From Mallotus nudiflorus (Eukaryota; Streptophyta; Magnoliopsida; Malpighiales; Euphorbiaceae), in assembly GCA_947683625.1 (NCBI GenBank), contig CANTUR010000418.1, positions 2,976,001 to 3,040,000 of the forward strand: a stretch of DNA of 64,000 bases, in the 5' to 3' direction. The notes beneath the pieces are model-generated. The model was given only the letters and a program-made list of their open reading frames with translations. It ran no database searches and was not told the origin of the DNA. The position numbers and the translations under genes were made by a program. Of this stretch, positions 62,805 through 64,000 are shown piece by piece; position 1 is the stretch's first letter, and each line of letters begins with the position of its first letter.

Positions 62805-63722
62805 TAAGAGATACTGATTCTACTTGTGTTCTTTAGAAATATTTTATTAATTGTTATTTTATTCTTGTATTCATTCCGTATGTCCCTACTAAACCGATGA
62901 CGTTGGTTTATGATTCCATGATTCCACTTTCATAGGGTTGTAGATTGGCTAACCATCACTCTTAGCTTTAACTCGGTCCAAGAGAGATTACCGGGATCAT
63001 TTGACCAAAGCTTGTAACCCAAGTCCTTAAGAGGGGTAGTCTTCTCTCGAGTTTGCAAAGGATGTCGAGCCCCTCTGACCTTGGCCTGTAACTCAAGTCC
63101 TAAAGGAGGGCATCTTGCTAAGGGAACCTTGACCTTTTCACTAGACCCTAACCACATATAATGGCTTAGTTATTTCCCCAAGGATCTACTCAAATTGCTT
63201 ATGAATGTTGCTATGAGGTATTTCTATCTATAAAGGCCTAAGCCCATACTTTTAAAGCCCATATGGATTAATAAAGAGTAGGCTAATCTTTTATACCTAG
63301 AAATACTGTTTCTATATTTTACTACTTTGAGAGATTTGGCATGCACGTCAGTTCTTGATATCCCTTGTTGATATTAAGGCTAAGACTAAAAATCCTAGGA
63401 AAAGAGACTCGCCATTGAATACGTGTGTGGGAGAAATAAGGTTGGAAGGATGTATGTACACTTAACTTAGTTTGTTACTTTCTACTTGTTGCATAGCATG
63501 TGCATCTTGCATACATGCATCTCATGCATCATACTAACAATTTGTCTTTCAACCATCATAGATTCATCCGGGTCTTCTTGTGTTTGGAGTTGAAAAGGTG
63601 GCAGACTAGTGAGAACTTATTCAAGCCCCTAATCGATCATGAAAGAGATCTTTAGCAGACTGGAAAAGAGCCTCATTAATCCACTCTATTTATAAGCTAC
63701 ACAACCTAAACAAACTGAAAGA
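62805..63722 (+). other. Untranslated leader of the right Tat element
   Basis: Non-coding region between primer site and gag. It contains a diverged direct repeat (TTGTAACCCAAGTCCT near 63,012 and CTGTAACTCAAGTCCT near 63,086) and TACGTGTGTGGGAGAAATAA near 63,420, which is also present in the left element's leader. Confidence 0.65.
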
Positions 63723-64000
63723 ATGGAGCAATAAAAGGGAGGAAATTGGACCCTAGAAGACGTCAAAGGAGCACTAATGGATGATATGAGAGCAATGATG
63801 CAAGATGAGTTAAGACAAGCTCTAGTAGGACTGATGCCACCACCTACTGCTGTTGCACCACCAGTCACAGCCAATCCACCTACCACTGCTGCACCACTTA
63901 CTGCGACTAACCCACCTGCTATGGGTCCACTACCTATTAACAATGACAATACTGGGGAAATGAAGCTGGATGGTGTTGAGAGTTATATGATTAAAAAGGT
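63723..64000 (+). pseudogene. Tat gag N-terminus, cut by the window end
   Basis: ATG at 63,723 is followed after three codons by TAA. The frame then reads GGNWTLEDVKGALMDDMRAM, MQDELRQALVGLM and a Pro/Ala/Thr-rich stretch (63,835-63,940). The acidic helix followed by a low-complexity segment resembles Tat gag N-termini. The gene continues beyond the window, so its overall state is unknown; the early stop suggests it is inactive or starts at a later codon. Confidence 0.6.

Overview
This is an AT-rich stretch of flowering-plant nuclear DNA, probably from a eudicot. No complete host gene survives. The window is a nested pile of decayed transposable elements and one integrated pararetrovirus, deposited in and between the remains of a few host genes: three copies of a two-RRM hnRNP-like RNA-binding gene and one CYP81-type cytochrome P450. 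Plant origin follows from the Tat, Athila and Sirevirus-like retroelements, the plant mobile domain, CACTA and TRIM elements, a Caulimoviridae-type provirus and the plant P450.

Layout. (1) 1-19,906 is a Tat-lineage Ty3/gypsy element on the minus strand. Its 5' LTR is at 18,036-19,906, followed by primer site, gag, protease, RT, RNase H, a second (archaeal-type) RNase H and integrase down to 4,978. Beyond these lie two extra multi-exon ORFs in antisense (plus) orientation, one with a plant mobile domain and one of a DUF7745-like family. Its 3' LTR is not seen and probably lies left of the window. Two solo LTRs of one other family (6,673-9,947 and 12,084-14,777, opposite orientations) interrupt it. 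(2) 19,907-20,330 is hnRNP-like copy A, cut by the Tat insertion, followed by a small TIR element and a palindrome-rich patch. (3) 21,641-28,107 is an endogenous pararetrovirus on the minus strand, with promoter and poly(A) region, RT/RNase H, protease, coat and movement regions all decayed. (4) 28,241-33,891 holds an LTR fragment, a duplicated microsatellite block and hnRNP-like copy B, which carries a CACTA element. (5) 33,892-39,078 is a 5'-truncated Sirevirus-like copia element. (6) 39,079-52,047 is an element with about 620-bp terminal inverted repeats, split by an Athila element with both LTRs (41,208-51,493). (7) 52,057-53,142 is hnRNP-like copy C, followed by microsatellites and a TRIM. 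(8) 54,761-55,929 is a long-TIR MITE. (9) 58,392-60,052 is the P450 pseudogene. (10) 60,613-64,000 is the start of a second Tat element on the plus strand.

The most unusual signal is a recurring architecture rather than a gene. Short near-palindromes of 10-16 bp recur at about 20 bp, or in a strict 20/32-bp alternation, in three LTR elements and one unassigned patch. The palindrome differs in each: GAGGCGATCGCCTC in the left Tat element, AATTCCGATCGGAATT at the same LTR offset in the right Tat element, CACGGCCGTG in the Athila LTRs and 3' region, and GTCACGATCGTGAC near 21 kb. Spacing and symmetry are kept while the sequence changes, which suggests helically phased sites for dimeric proteins, or a shared mutational process that builds such arrays. 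All assignments are by reading alone; no database search was run.
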